Assembly (NCBI RefSeq): GCF_946481145.1
Contig: NZ_CAMLMJ010000017.1
Span: 1 to 64,000 of the forward strand
Length of the DNA: 64,000 bases
From: an uncultured Sediminibacterium sp.
GTDB taxonomy: Bacteria; Bacteroidota; Bacteroidia; Chitinophagales; Chitinophagaceae
Reading direction: 5' to 3'
Part shown: positions 1-8,808 of the stretch, piece after piece
How the letters are laid out: the number at the start of each line of letters is the position of its first letter
How positions within the stretch are numbered: position 1 is the stretch's first letter
Program-made: the position numbers and the translations under genes
Notes under the pieces: model-generated
Database searches by the model: none
What the model saw: only the letters and a program-made list of their open reading frames with translations
What the model was told of the DNA's origin: nothing

Positions 1-22
1 CCGTAAATGCATTATCTGCTAT

Positions 23-100
23 TAATAGAACACAGATTTTCATGATTTTCAAGATCTATCATGATAAATCCTGAAAATCATGAAAATCTGTGTTCTATTA
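23..100. repeat. 29-bp perfect inverted repeat with 20-nt loop
   Basis: The arms at 23-51 and 72-100 are exact reverse complements (left arm begins TAATAGAACACAGATTTT). The rest of the stretch before the amidase stop (1-187) shows no gene. The hairpin lies downstream of the minus-strand amidase gene, so it may end or stabilise that transcript. No clear T-run follows it on the minus strand. Confidence 0.8.
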
Positions 101-187
101 TACGCTTGACTTACAACTCGCAGTTAAATTTCACCAGACAGCAATCATTCATAATCTGTGAATCTGTGGCTTATTAATTTCACTTCA

Positions 188-1363
188 TCATTTCAAATTC
201 TTCAACCAATCTATCAACCCCAAATGAATTTTGGTAGCCACATCGTTATGAAATTTAGTACTGATGATTTTCTTCTCATCTGCTGCATTACTGAGGAAGG
301 CAATTTCAACTAACACATTTGGAAAATCCGTTGGTGAATTAAGTGCAAAATTGAAGCTGCCTACATTTCCAAATTCGTTCAGGTTCAATTCCAGCATACG
401 TTTTAATATAGCAGTGGTAAGGGGTCTGAATCCAATATGTTTATAATAGGTACTGGTGCCATTTATTGCTTCCTTACTGCTTGAATTCAGGTGCAGACTA
501 ATCACCAAATCGGGCTTTTGTTCCTGCAGCCAAAGGATACGGTCTTTATTATCGAAAGTGGTATCGTTGGTACGGGTCATGATGATGTCTTTTACCCCTT
601 TTAATTTGAGTTGCTTTTGTAAGGCTTTTGCAAAACGAAGCGTGTATATTTTTTCAGAAGCTTTTGCTTTAATACCTGTTGCGCCGGAGTTAGTTCCGCC
701 ATGTCCTGCATCAATAGCAATACGCAATTTTTTGAGGTCTGCTATTTTAGGTTGCCTGCGTACTTTTACCACCAATGATTTTCCAACATAAGAAATACTG
801 TAACCCCAGTGTTGTTGGTGTTTTAATTCTATGATCAACCGGAAAACATCATCTTCTACCTGCTGGTAGTAAACATTTTTTACCTCTTCCAGGGTTTGTA
901 ATTGTGTGATCCAGTTGGTGTTGCTTTGTACGCCGTAAATGTCTACTACAATTTTAGAAGGATTAATTTCCATCCAGCTCTTATAAGGAAGTTTTTCTTC
1001 CATGATAACAGCAATATTATCCGTAAAAGTAGTCGTATCACCTTTTGCACTGATTGACCCTGTAAGGTACCAGGGTTTTAGAGAGTTTGCGCTATCAGCT
1101 TTTACATATTGCGGTTCAATAAATGCCTGGTGAAATTTCGATAATTGTATGAGATACATGCCCTGGATAGTATCCATTACCCTTAATGCAATATTCGAAT
1201 CGATATAACCCATTTTAGCACCACCTAACCTGTCTTCCCCCAATCCATAAGCGAGGGCTGGCAGTTTACCGGTTGACCTGCCGATCCAGGGTGTGTAAAA
1301 ACCAGACTGGGCGCTGGAACTAATTGCTAAGGCTAAAAAGAAACTGAACAGTACCGTTTTCAT
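188..1363 (-). CDS. N-acetylmuramoyl-L-alanine amidase (Amidase_3) with N-terminal AMIN-like region
   Basis: This is a zinc-dependent cell-wall amidase that cleaves the bond between MurNAc and the stem peptide in the periplasm. The 391-residue protein has a signal peptide (residues 1-19, ending SSSAQ). A middle region of about 135-205 resembles an AMIN domain, and the catalytic Amidase_3 domain spans about 212-390. The zinc ligands and catalytic glutamate expected for the family are visible: H221 in DAGHGG, E237 in ASEKIY, H291 in SLHLNSS and E353 in LVEIAFLSN. The length is typical of AmiC-type enzymes. A hairpin terminator lies just upstream, belonging to the acyl-CoA dehydrogenase gene, so this gene probably has its own promoter in 1364-1390. 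Confidence 0.9.
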   Translation of the reverse strand: MKTVLFSFFLALAISSSAQSGFYTPWIGRSTGKLPALAYGLGEDRLGGAKMGYIDSNIALRVMDTIQGMYLIQLSKFHQAFIEPQYVKADSANSLKPWYLTGSISAKGDTTTFTDNIAVIMEEKLPYKSWMEINPSKIVVDIYGVQSNTNWITQLQTLEEVKNVYYQQVEDDVFRLIIELKHQQHWGYSISYVGKSLVVKVRRQPKIADLKKLRIAIDAGHGGTNSGATGIKAKASEKIYTLRFAKALQKQLKLKGVKDIIMTRTNDTTFDNKDRILWLQEQKPDLVISLHLNSSSKEAINGTSTYYKHIGFRPLTTAILKRMLELNLNEFGNVGSFNFALNSPTDFPNVLVEIAFLSNAADEKKIISTKFHNDVATKIHLGLIDWLKNLK

Positions 1364-1391
1364 GCGGTCAATTTACAGTAAATACAAACAA

Positions 1392-1424
1392 AAAGGCCTC
1401 ACTGCTTTCAACAGTGAGACCTTT
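1392..1424 (-). terminator. Rho-independent terminator of the acyl-CoA dehydrogenase gene
   Basis: The stem AAAGGCCTCACTG / CAGTGAGACCTTT has a 7-nt loop and one mismatch. On the minus strand it is followed by TTTTTGTTTG. It sits between the acyl-CoA dehydrogenase stop (1505) and the amidase start (1363). Confidence 0.8.
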
Positions 1425-1504
1425 GTTTGAGCAAGCAACCGTAAAACAAAGACCAAATATGTGAAATCTTTGTGAATTCTGGTAATTTTTTTCTGCTTTT
1501 TTTC

Positions 1505-3295
1505 TTACAAGTGATAGCCGTTGTCTGCCACCAGTCTTTCACAGATCCTGCGACGGGCATCTTTTGAATTAAAGGGCTCTACCTTGGTGAAGCGTTTAAG
1601 TCCAATATGCATCATACGAAGCTCATCCCCATCAGCAAAGCTATTCAGGGCATCTTTACCCGCTTTATTGATACGATCGGCCGCATCATAGATATAAGTA
1701 CGCATAATATCAGCCTGTAACTGGGTAGCAGAAGCACCATTTTTTTCGGTTAGTTTCATCACACGCAAGAGTGCGCTTTCTGCATTATAGGTTTCGATGG
1801 CCATATCTGCAATATTCATCAACACTTCCTGTTCTTTCTCGAGTTGCATCATCAATTTCTGTACGGCAGCACCGGCTACCATCAGAATTGCTTTCTTGAA
1901 ATTGGCGATATATTTTAACTCCTTACTGAAAGCAGTTTCTTCTTCTGTACCAAAATCAGGAATACTCATCAGTTCTTTCTGAACGGCCATTGCAGGACCC
2001 ATCAGGTCAAGCTTACCTTTCATGGCACGTTTTAATACCATGTCAACAGTTAACAGCCTGTTTATTTCATTGGTGCCTTCATAGATACGGTTGATTCGAC
2101 TATCACGATAGGCTTTTGAAATCATGTATTCATCGCTAAAGCCATTACCTCCATGAATCTGTACGCCTTCGTCTACCACATAATCAAGCACTTCGCTACC
2201 AAATACTTTCAGCATGGCACATTCAATGGCAAATTCTTCGGCAGCGCCAAGTAAGGCTTCTGCAAAGCTTTTACCGCTATCCATCAATTCATGTTCTTTG
2301 TTATCGATCCATTTAGATGCACGGTAAAGCGCCGATTCACAAACCCACATACGAATCGCCATCTCAGCCATCTTATGTTTGATGGCGCCAAACTTGGAGA
2401 TGGAGATTTTAAACTGTTCTCTGGTAATTGCGTATTGTATAGAAGTTGTAGCTGCACGTTTTGATCCACCCAATGCAGCAGCACATAATTTCAGTCGACC
2501 GATGTTGAGGATATTAAATGCGATCACATGACCACGACCAATTTCTCCCAACACATTTTCTACCGGCACTTTACAATCCTGGAAATACAGTTGAACGGTA
2601 GAAGAACCTTTGATACCCATTTTATGTTCTTCCGGCCCCTGTGTAAATCCTTCAAAACCGCGCTCAACAATGAAGCCCGTAAATTTATCACCGTCAATTT
2701 TTGCAAATACCGTATACACGTCAGCAAAACCACCATTGGTAATCCAGCATTTTTGTCCATTCAGTATATAATATTTTCCATCATCACTCAGCTTGGCCGT
2801 AGTTTTTGCGCCTAATGCATCACTACCACTATTCGGTTCTGTTAAACCATAAGCACCTTTCCATTCACCGCTGGCGAGTTTGGGTATGTATTTTTCTTTT
2901 TGTGCCTCGGTACCAAAATATAAGATAGGCAGTGAACCAATACCTGTATGCGCAGCTACTGCAACAGAAAAAGAATGTCCGCCACCCAATCCTTCGTTCA
3001 CGATGGTAGAGGTAATAAAATCTTTCCCTAAACCGCCATATTGTTCCGGAAAGGAGGTAGACAATAACCCCTGTTCACCCGCTTTCTCAAGCAGAGAAGG
3101 CATCAGACCTGTTTCAAGTTTGTCGATACGTTCTACAATCGGTAATACCTCAGCATCCAGGAACTGGGTACACATGTCCATTACCATTTTCTGTTCTTCA
3201 TCAAAGTCCTCTGGTATAAACGTGTCGAAGGGATTGCTCTCTTTAATGAGCCATTCACCACCTTGTAAGGCTTTCGCTTGTTTTGTTGTTTCCAT
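1505..3295 (-). CDS. Acyl-CoA dehydrogenase family protein with long C-terminal extension
   Basis: This is a FAD-dependent acyl-CoA dehydrogenase, likely acting in fatty-acid beta-oxidation. It has 596 residues, about 200 more than short or medium-chain enzymes; the extra part is a helical C-terminal region similar in layout to very-long-chain enzymes. Family signatures visible are YGLTEPNSGSDALGAKT (FAD and substrate binding), CWITNGGFADVYTVFAKID, and EGVQIHGGNGFSDEY followed by INRIYEGTNEINR. The glutamate of IYEGT is the expected catalytic base. The MarR-type gene lies upstream on the same strand with an inverted repeat between them, so local control is plausible. Substrate chain length cannot be read from sequence. 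Confidence 0.9.
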   Translation of the reverse strand: METTKQAKALQGGEWLIKESNPFDTFIPEDFDEEQKMVMDMCTQFLDAEVLPIVERIDKLETGLMPSLLEKAGEQGLLSTSFPEQYGGLGKDFITSTIVNEGLGGGHSFSVAVAAHTGIGSLPILYFGTEAQKEKYIPKLASGEWKGAYGLTEPNSGSDALGAKTTAKLSDDGKYYILNGQKCWITNGGFADVYTVFAKIDGDKFTGFIVERGFEGFTQGPEEHKMGIKGSSTVQLYFQDCKVPVENVLGEIGRGHVIAFNILNIGRLKLCAAALGGSKRAATTSIQYAITREQFKISISKFGAIKHKMAEMAIRMWVCESALYRASKWIDNKEHELMDSGKSFAEALLGAAEEFAIECAMLKVFGSEVLDYVVDEGVQIHGGNGFSDEYMISKAYRDSRINRIYEGTNEINRLLTVDMVLKRAMKGKLDLMGPAMAVQKELMSIPDFGTEEETAFSKELKYIANFKKAILMVAGAAVQKLMMQLEKEQEVLMNIADMAIETYNAESALLRVMKLTEKNGASATQLQADIMRTYIYDAADRINKAGKDALNSFADGDELRMMHIGLKRFTKVEPFNSKDARRRICERLVADNGYHL

Positions 3296-3333
3296 GGAAG
3301 TAGGTATTTAAGATTTTTATATTTTTTTCAGCG

Positions 3334-3382
3334 TTTACTATGGACTATGGTCCATGGTCCATGGTCGATAGTCCATAGTAAA
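3334..3382. repeat. 15-bp inverted repeat around a GGTCCATGG direct repeat
   Basis: The arms TTTACTATGGACTAT (3334-3348) and ATAGTCCATAGTAAA (3368-3382) are perfect reverse complements. The 19-nt spacer is itself made of GGTCCATGGTCCATGG. It lies between the marR-like stop and the acyl-CoA dehydrogenase start, so it is either a hairpin in the leader or a partial terminator. Confidence 0.75.
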
Positions 3383-3417
3383 TACTGCGATCAATCAGCT
3401 CATCGTACCGTAGTGCA

Positions 3418-3858
3418 CTACGTCAAATTATCATACACCCTTTGAAAAACTGATTTCACCGTTTCAATCTCCTCTTTATTCACTCCTATCAAAGCCTCAT
3501 TCATGGTTTGGTTAGCAAGGTCAATGGTGAGGTCTTGCAATGATTTTGCGGCTTCTGTAAGACATACCAGGTTTATTCTCCTGTCTTCTTTGGATGCCGT
3601 TCTTTTAACCAGTTTCTGTTTCTCGAGGTTATCAATTAAACGCGTAATGCTGGGCTTGTCGCGGAAAGTACGGTTGCAAAGTTCTTGTTGACTCAGACAA
3701 TCTTCCTTCCACAAATGATACAAAACACTCCATTGCTCAATGGTGATCTCTAATCCTGCATTCCGAAAATTCTTCTGCAATCTTCTGGCAACGGCTGTTG
3801 AAGCCATCCCATTGATAACACTATATAATTCTCCGCGCTTAAATTGGTTGTTTGACAT
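3418..3858 (-). CDS. MarR family transcriptional regulator
   Basis: This is a winged-helix dimeric repressor or activator of the MarR family, 146 residues from the chosen start. The core reads LEITIEQWSVLYHLW, then QQELCNRTFRDKPSITRLIDNLEKQKLVKRT, then the wing DRRINLVCLTEAAK. The start ATG at 3858 (MSNNQFKR) is preferred over an upstream in-frame start at 3912, because the extra 18 residues (MAISKKQIYF...) do not look like family sequence and would extend towards the divergent gene at 3933. It probably controls the acyl-CoA dehydrogenase downstream or the divergent hydrolase. The ligand is unknown. Confidence 0.85.
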   Translation of the reverse strand: MSNNQFKRGELYSVINGMASTAVARRLQKNFRNAGLEITIEQWSVLYHLWKEDCLSQQELCNRTFRDKPSITRLIDNLEKQKLVKRTASKEDRRINLVCLTEAAKSLQDLTIDLANQTMNEALIGVNKEEIETVKSVFQRVYDNLT

Positions 3859-3932
3859 ATAGTTAGTTATGCAACTATTTTCAAAGTAAATTTGTTTCTT
3901 TGATATTGCCAAGAATAAATCCTTAAAATTCT

Positions 3933-4739
3933 ATGCCAGCACCGCTTTTTATTGAAATACATGGTTCAAGGCTTCATTACCAGCAATTTGGGCATGGGAG
4001 CCAATGGCTATGCTGTTTTCATGGGTATGGGGAAGAAGGAGGGAAATTTGAGTTTCTGGCAGAAGAACTTTCAGCAACACATACCATAATAGCTTTTGAC
4101 ATGCCATTTCATGGTAAGACTGAATGGAACGGACCTCTTTTACTGGAACCTGCCGATCTGATGGAAATAGTACTTCAAATGGTCCCATCCGGCAAACCAA
4201 TTCAGTTGATGGGGTATAGTATGGGAGGAAGAATCTGTTTACGTTTACTGGAGCTCTACCCTCAGCATATCAGCAGCATAATTTTAGCTGCACCTGATGG
4301 ATTACACAATAACCCCTGGCAAAAATTATCTACCCGAACCTGGATCGGGAACCAACTCTTTCGCTTCTCCATGCAATACCCGGGCTTGATGTTTGCTTTG
4401 ATGGAACTAACGACACAAGTTGGACTATTCAATAAAAGTATCAGCAAATTTGCGCATCATTACCTGGATGATGCTGTCGAAAGAGACAGGTTGTACAAAC
4501 GATGGACCAGCATGCGAAGGTTTTCTCCTGCATTAAAAAGATTGAAAAAAGTAATCGCTACCCATCAAGTACCCGTACACCTGTTGTTTGGTAAATATGA
4601 TCGTGTTATCGTGGCGAAACATGGCTATAAACTACAGGCAGGAATTGAATCCCTGGTGCATATACAGGAGTTGGAAGCGGGACATCATTTGCTTCAACAT
4701 AAATTCAAACCGCATTTCTTAAAAATAATTCAACATTGA
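3933..4739 (+). CDS. Alpha/beta hydrolase
   Basis: This is an alpha/beta-hydrolase fold enzyme of 268 residues with no signal peptide, so probably cytoplasmic. The nucleophile elbow GYSMGG puts Ser96 at the active site. The oxyanion segment is CCFHGYGEEG (residues 27-36). The acid is probably D223 in FGKYDRV and the base H251 or H252 in EAGHHLL. This looks like the MhpC/MenH/esterase branch, but the substrate cannot be named. It is divergent from the MarR gene, 74 bp away, so the two may share a regulatory region. Confidence 0.85.
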   Translation: MPAPLFIEIHGSRLHYQQFGHGSQWLCCFHGYGEEGGKFEFLAEELSATHTIIAFDMPFHGKTEWNGPLLLEPADLMEIVLQMVPSGKPIQLMGYSMGGRICLRLLELYPQHISSIILAAPDGLHNNPWQKLSTRTWIGNQLFRFSMQYPGLMFALMELTTQVGLFNKSISKFAHHYLDDAVERDRLYKRWTSMRRFSPALKRLKKVIATHQVPVHLLFGKYDRVIVAKHGYKLQAGIESLVHIQELEAGHHLLQHKFKPHFLKIIQH

Positions 4740-4788
4740 GGCTCATCTTCTACTCCGGTATATAAACATAAATAAGTTTCTTTGCTGC

Positions 4789-5937
4789 ATGTATATTGCC
4801 GGACTTATCGTAACAACCATTTTAGTATTGGCATATTGTTGGCTCATCCTTCAATACCGAAAATGGTTTAAACAATTAAAACCTTTCCGCGCAAATAATA
4901 GCCTGACACCTAAACATTTTTTTACCGTCATAATACCTGCACGCGATGAGGCTGCGGGAATAGAAGCATGTATCAGAACAATACTGAATGGAAACTATCC
5001 TGCCACACTCACCGAACTTATTGTGGTTAATGATTTTTCTACTGATCAAACAGTGGCAATTGTTGAAGCACTTCAAAAAGAATATCCAAATCTCAAACTG
5101 ATTCACCTCGAAAAATACCTTGATGGGAATCCATTAAACGCCTATAAAAAGAAAGCCATTGAAATAGCCATCAGCGAAAGCAAAGGTGATTGGATTGTAA
5201 CTACTGATGCTGATTGTGCCGTGTCGCCCGAATGGCTTACCCTATTTGATGCCTATATACAACAATACCAATCCGTGTTTGTTGCGGCTCCGGTTATGTT
5301 TACACATGAGAAAGGGGTGTTATCGTTGTTTCAACTACTCGACTTCATGAGTTTGCAGGGTATTACTGCCGCTGCTGTTTCAGCAGGTTATCACACCATG
5401 TGTAATGGCGCCAACCTGGCTTATCAAAAAGCTGCGTTTTATGCAGTGGGACAATTCAAGGGCATCGATTCAATTGCAAGTGGTGATGATATGTTGTTGA
5501 TGTATAAAATACAACAACAGTATCCCAAACAACTGGGCTATCTTTTTCATCCGCAAGCCATTGTTAGAACCGAGCCCATGCATAGCTGGAAGGGCTTTAT
5601 CAACCAGCGAATCCGTTGGGCGAGTAAAGCAGACCGCTACGACGATAAAAACGTATTTCGCATACTTGCATTGGTATATGCAGTAAACCTTGCATTGCTG
5701 GTTTTACTTCCGGTGAACTTATTTGTGAGTGGAGAAATTGCCCATTGGCTAACACTGATGTTGCTGAAAACCGTGGTGGAACTGATGTTCATGCGGCCGG
5801 TAGCAAAATTCTATAATCAAAAAGAGGTGTTGCTGTATTTTCCACTTATGCAGCTATTGCACTTATTATATACGGTGATTGCCGGCTGGCTCGGTAAATT
5901 TGGATCTTATCAGTGGAAGGGTAGAAGGGTAAAATAA
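4789..5937 (+). CDS. Family 2 glycosyltransferase, membrane-bound
   Basis: This is an inverting GT-A glycosyltransferase of 382 residues. An N-terminal membrane helix (about 2-20) precedes the catalytic domain, which has VIIPARDEAAGIEACI, VVNDFSTDQT, TTDADCAV (DxD-type metal site) and QRIRWASK (the QxxRW motif of processive or lipid-linked enzymes). Two to three C-terminal membrane helices follow from about residue 290. It follows the hydrolase by 49 bp on the same strand and may be co-transcribed. The acceptor is unknown; envelope glycolipid or polysaccharide synthesis is the natural guess. Confidence 0.88.
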   Translation: MYIAGLIVTTILVLAYCWLILQYRKWFKQLKPFRANNSLTPKHFFTVIIPARDEAAGIEACIRTILNGNYPATLTELIVVNDFSTDQTVAIVEALQKEYPNLKLIHLEKYLDGNPLNAYKKKAIEIAISESKGDWIVTTDADCAVSPEWLTLFDAYIQQYQSVFVAAPVMFTHEKGVLSLFQLLDFMSLQGITAAAVSAGYHTMCNGANLAYQKAAFYAVGQFKGIDSIASGDDMLLMYKIQQQYPKQLGYLFHPQAIVRTEPMHSWKGFINQRIRWASKADRYDDKNVFRILALVYAVNLALLVLLPVNLFVSGEIAHWLTLMLLKTVVELMFMRPVAKFYNQKEVLLYFPLMQLLHLLYTVIAGWLGKFGSYQWKGRRVK

Positions 5938-5940
5938 TTA

Positions 5941-6036
5941 CTATGGCTTGGCTTCATTTTTTTCCGGCCACCATGAGTAAACGATTGCTAATACTAAACA
6001 AATCAGCAAACCAAGATATTTAATGAAATTCCACAT
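5941..6036 (-). CDS. Possible 31-residue single-span membrane protein
   Basis: A short open frame starts with ATG at 6036 and ends with TAG. The product has a short basic head (MWNFIKYLG), one hydrophobic span of about 12 residues or more (LLICLVLAIVY) and a charged tail (SWWPEKNEAKP). The layout is that of a small membrane protein, and it fills an otherwise empty gap. It is convergent with the glycosyltransferase gene, ending 3 bp from it, and divergent from the permease. No family was recognised, and short frames of this kind can arise by chance. Confidence 0.4.
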   Translation of the reverse strand: MWNFIKYLGLLICLVLAIVYSWWPEKNEAKP

Positions 6037-6152
6037 ATTAAAATACTTACATAAATGATACCAAATCCGTCAAAACGTTTATCCGATTATTGCAGTTATC
6101 GGTCAATGCTCCCTTCTAATCGGCCATCTTTATAATTGCTTAATTTTCCACT

Positions 6153-7238
6153 GTGACTTCTACCCATCATACGTCATCACTTATTAAGCGGTTGCTTCGT
6201 AACAAAGGAGCTGCTTTTGGATTGATACTCATCACACTGAGTTTGCTGCTTGTAATATTTGGCTATTTTATCGCCCCTGATGGCTCACCCAATGCCAACC
6301 GGATGATTCCGGAAATAGGCAGCAAGAAACCAGGGTTTGATGTAAACCTTCTCCTGATCAAAAGGGAGCAATCTGTTCAATCAACCAGCTTTTTTGCAAA
6401 ACTGATTAAAGGGACACCAGACCAGTGGCAATATATTCCAGTTGGTGCCAATTATAGTATCAATAGAGATAGCCTGGTCTACGATCGTATCGTAGACGAT
6501 AACATCACAGAACGTCAGGCAATACTGCGCAGTAGAGCCGCAACAGTTCCCGTTATTACAACCCGTTTTTACCTGGGCACTGATAAGTTTGGGAGAGATA
6601 TACTCAGCAGGCTCATCATTGGTACAAGGGTAAGTTTTGCGGTAGGAATTATTGCGGTATTGATTTCTTTGAGCATCGGTATTATGCTGGGTGCATTAGC
6701 GGGTTATTTCAGGGGCAGAACAGATGATATCATCATGTGGTTCCTGAATGTAATCTGGAGTATCCCCACGCTCCTACTTGTTTTTGCCATCACACTTGTG
6801 TTGGGTAAAGGATTCTGGCAGGTGTTTGTAGCTGTCGGATTAACCATGTGGGTGAATGTAGCCCGTTTGGTTCGCGGTCAGGTTTTGGCCATTCGTGAAC
6901 TGGAATATATTGAAGCCACCAGGGTGTTAGGATACTCCCATCTGCGCACAATCGTTAAACATATCTTACCAAATATACTCGGACCAGTTATGGTGATAGC
7001 TGCGAGCAATTTCGCATCGGCCATTGTAATTGAAGCAGGACTTAGCTTTCTCGGCGTTGGCGTTCAACCCCCGCAACCAAGTTGGGGCTTGATGATTAAA
7101 GAGAACTATAATTTCATCATAACCAATAACCCCATGCTCGCCCTCGCCCCGGGCATCGCCATCATGCTGCTGGTACTTTCTTTCAACCTACTAGGCAATG
7201 GGCTGCGGGATGCGTTGGAAGTGAGGGGGGAGGGGTGA
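6153..7238 (+). CDS. ABC transporter permease, OppC/DppC type
   Basis: This is the inner-membrane permease subunit of a peptide/nickel-type ABC importer, 361 residues. One N-terminal helix (about 18-42) is followed by a long periplasmic loop with LGTDKFGRDILSRLIIGTRVS, the OppC N-terminal signature, and then five helices. The coupling EAA loop reads EATRVLGYSHLRTIVKHILP. Start codon is GTG at 6153; no upstream ATG is available in frame. Oddly, no OppB partner, binding protein or ATPase lies beside it. The periplasmic loop is longer than in Escherichia coli DppC, as is common in Bacteroidota. Confidence 0.85.
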   Translation: MTSTHHTSSLIKRLLRNKGAAFGLILITLSLLLVIFGYFIAPDGSPNANRMIPEIGSKKPGFDVNLLLIKREQSVQSTSFFAKLIKGTPDQWQYIPVGANYSINRDSLVYDRIVDDNITERQAILRSRAATVPVITTRFYLGTDKFGRDILSRLIIGTRVSFAVGIIAVLISLSIGIMLGALAGYFRGRTDDIIMWFLNVIWSIPTLLLVFAITLVLGKGFWQVFVAVGLTMWVNVARLVRGQVLAIRELEYIEATRVLGYSHLRTIVKHILPNILGPVMVIAASNFASAIVIEAGLSFLGVGVQPPQPSWGLMIKENYNFIITNNPMLALAPGIAIMLLVLSFNLLGNGLRDALEVRGEG

Positions 7239-7250
7239 ATTGTGCTATGT

Positions 7251-7349
7251 GAATTGTCAATTGTGAATGGTGAAAAAGAGTTGACAGTATGAAAATGAGT
7301 CACTATCCAAAAATGCCCGCTACCTATTGACCATTCACAATTGACAATT
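7251..7349. terminator. Bidirectional inverted repeat between convergent genes
   Basis: The left arm at 7251-7270 (GAATTGTCAATTGTGAATGG) pairs over 19 bp with 7331-7349. Further GACAATT words continue the right arm in a shifted register. It sits exactly between the permease stop and the O-antigen ligase-like stop, so it probably ends transcription in both directions. Confidence 0.6.
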
Positions 7350-7363
7350 GACAATTCACCCCC

Positions 7364-8806
7364 TCAAGCAAAGCTTTCCCTCTCTTCCTTAAGCCTCTGT
7401 TCCAAAACAAATACCATTCCCATGCAGAGCCAGAAGAGACTGCCGATTTTGTCGGTTTCAATCATATCGCTGATGAAGTTTATTACACCGATCATTACCA
7501 GTATTACTGCTACCGTCATAGTTACCGCCCTATAGAAATAGCTGTGTAATTGGTGATAGATTTTTTGCAGACGCAACAGCATAAAAAAATATAACAGGCA
7601 AAAAATGAGTAGTCCAATGATACCCTGTTCTAAAGCGGTTAGCAGGAAATAATTATGTACCGTAGAGTGTTCGGAATTATTGCTCACCCATGTTTCAAAA
7701 CGTTTTACGGTATATGGTCGGTAGTGAAGGTAAAACGAAGATGGACCAAAACCGGTGAGTGGTTTATCGGCAAGCATTCTTGCACCGGCTACCCAACGAT
7801 AAAAGCGTTCTGCATTCGATACATCTTTTAGGGCAACGGTTGCAGAAAGGTGTTGGGAGAAATCGGTATGAAAAATGGTTCTGTCATGATCGGGTGCAAA
7901 CCTGAAATAACGCTTATCTGTTATCAACCAACTCGTAGAAATTAATACCGCCGTGATGGTGAATACCAATAAAGCGGCCATTTGTTTTTTGCGAATGATC
8001 CAGATACTGAAAACACCTGCTGCTGCCGCAAGTAAGGCACCCCTTGAATAAGCGAGTAGAAGTGCCAACATACCAAGCAGTAAAACATACAATATCCGCT
8101 TTTTATAACGGGAAGTTTTTGCAGTGAGGTAGTATGCACAAAACATAACGGCCAGCAGACACACCAGCATAGATGCATAGTTCACATGGTTACGAAAGAA
8201 TGGAAAAAGGTGACGATTGATACTTTCAAAACGCCAGCCGGTACTGGCATGTCTCATTAAAGTAACCACCACTACAAATCCCATGGTCCATAACAGGCAT
8301 GCAGCAAGTTGTTCGATGCGTTTGATACTGTTAACCAATATAACGGGTAAAATAACAAAGGGCACGATATACCATATTTTAGCAAGCAGGAATTTAATGG
8401 CAGGTAAAGGTTCAACTGCATAAATGGTGGAGATGATGATCCATCCTAAATGAAGCATGAGTATAAAAAAAAGTGGGTGTTTCCAAATAGTAATCGGGAA
8501 TTGTTTGGGTTTATGCCACCAGTATAAAAGGGTAAGTGCTGTAAGTAGCACCATCAAAACCTCATCGGGAAAATCGAGTCCTAAAGAAGGGGTAATATTT
8601 AGTTCTGTGGAAAGGGGCAACAGGGCGATCAGTAACCAGAAAAGTTTATCTGTGTGTAAAACAATTTGTTGCCAGCATAATGGTGCGATTATCCATGCGA
8701 AGGGCACCAGCATCCAAGGCCATTGTTGGGTGAGTATGGCCACTATGGTTGCAGTTAAAAAGACCAATCGTTCCATTGTTTGGTATGCCCAAATAGCGGA
8801 AGGCAT
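7364..8806 (-). CDS. O-antigen ligase / polymerase-like membrane protein (Wzy_C)
   Basis: A polytopic inner-membrane protein of 480 residues with about 10-12 hydrophobic helices. A large loop at about 300-380 contains RFYRWVAGARMLADKPLTGFGPSSFY and NNSEHSTVHNYFLLTALEQG, the latter typical of the Wzy_C / WaaL family, which transfers or polymerises undecaprenyl-linked glycans. The start at 8806 lies 2 bp after the stop of the Wzz-like gene, so the two are an operon. Together they suggest a surface polysaccharide locus, though no other glycan genes adjoin them. Confidence 0.8.
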   Translation of the reverse strand: MPSAIWAYQTMERLVFLTATIVAILTQQWPWMLVPFAWIIAPLCWQQIVLHTDKLFWLLIALLPLSTELNITPSLGLDFPDEVLMVLLTALTLLYWWHKPKQFPITIWKHPLFFILMLHLGWIIISTIYAVEPLPAIKFLLAKIWYIVPFVILPVILVNSIKRIEQLAACLLWTMGFVVVVTLMRHASTGWRFESINRHLFPFFRNHVNYASMLVCLLAVMFCAYYLTAKTSRYKKRILYVLLLGMLALLLAYSRGALLAAAAGVFSIWIIRKKQMAALLVFTITAVLISTSWLITDKRYFRFAPDHDRTIFHTDFSQHLSATVALKDVSNAERFYRWVAGARMLADKPLTGFGPSSFYLHYRPYTVKRFETWVSNNSEHSTVHNYFLLTALEQGIIGLLIFCLLYFFMLLRLQKIYHQLHSYFYRAVTMTVAVILVMIGVINFISDMIETDKIGSLFWLCMGMVFVLEQRLKEERESFA

Positions 8807-8808
8807 GC

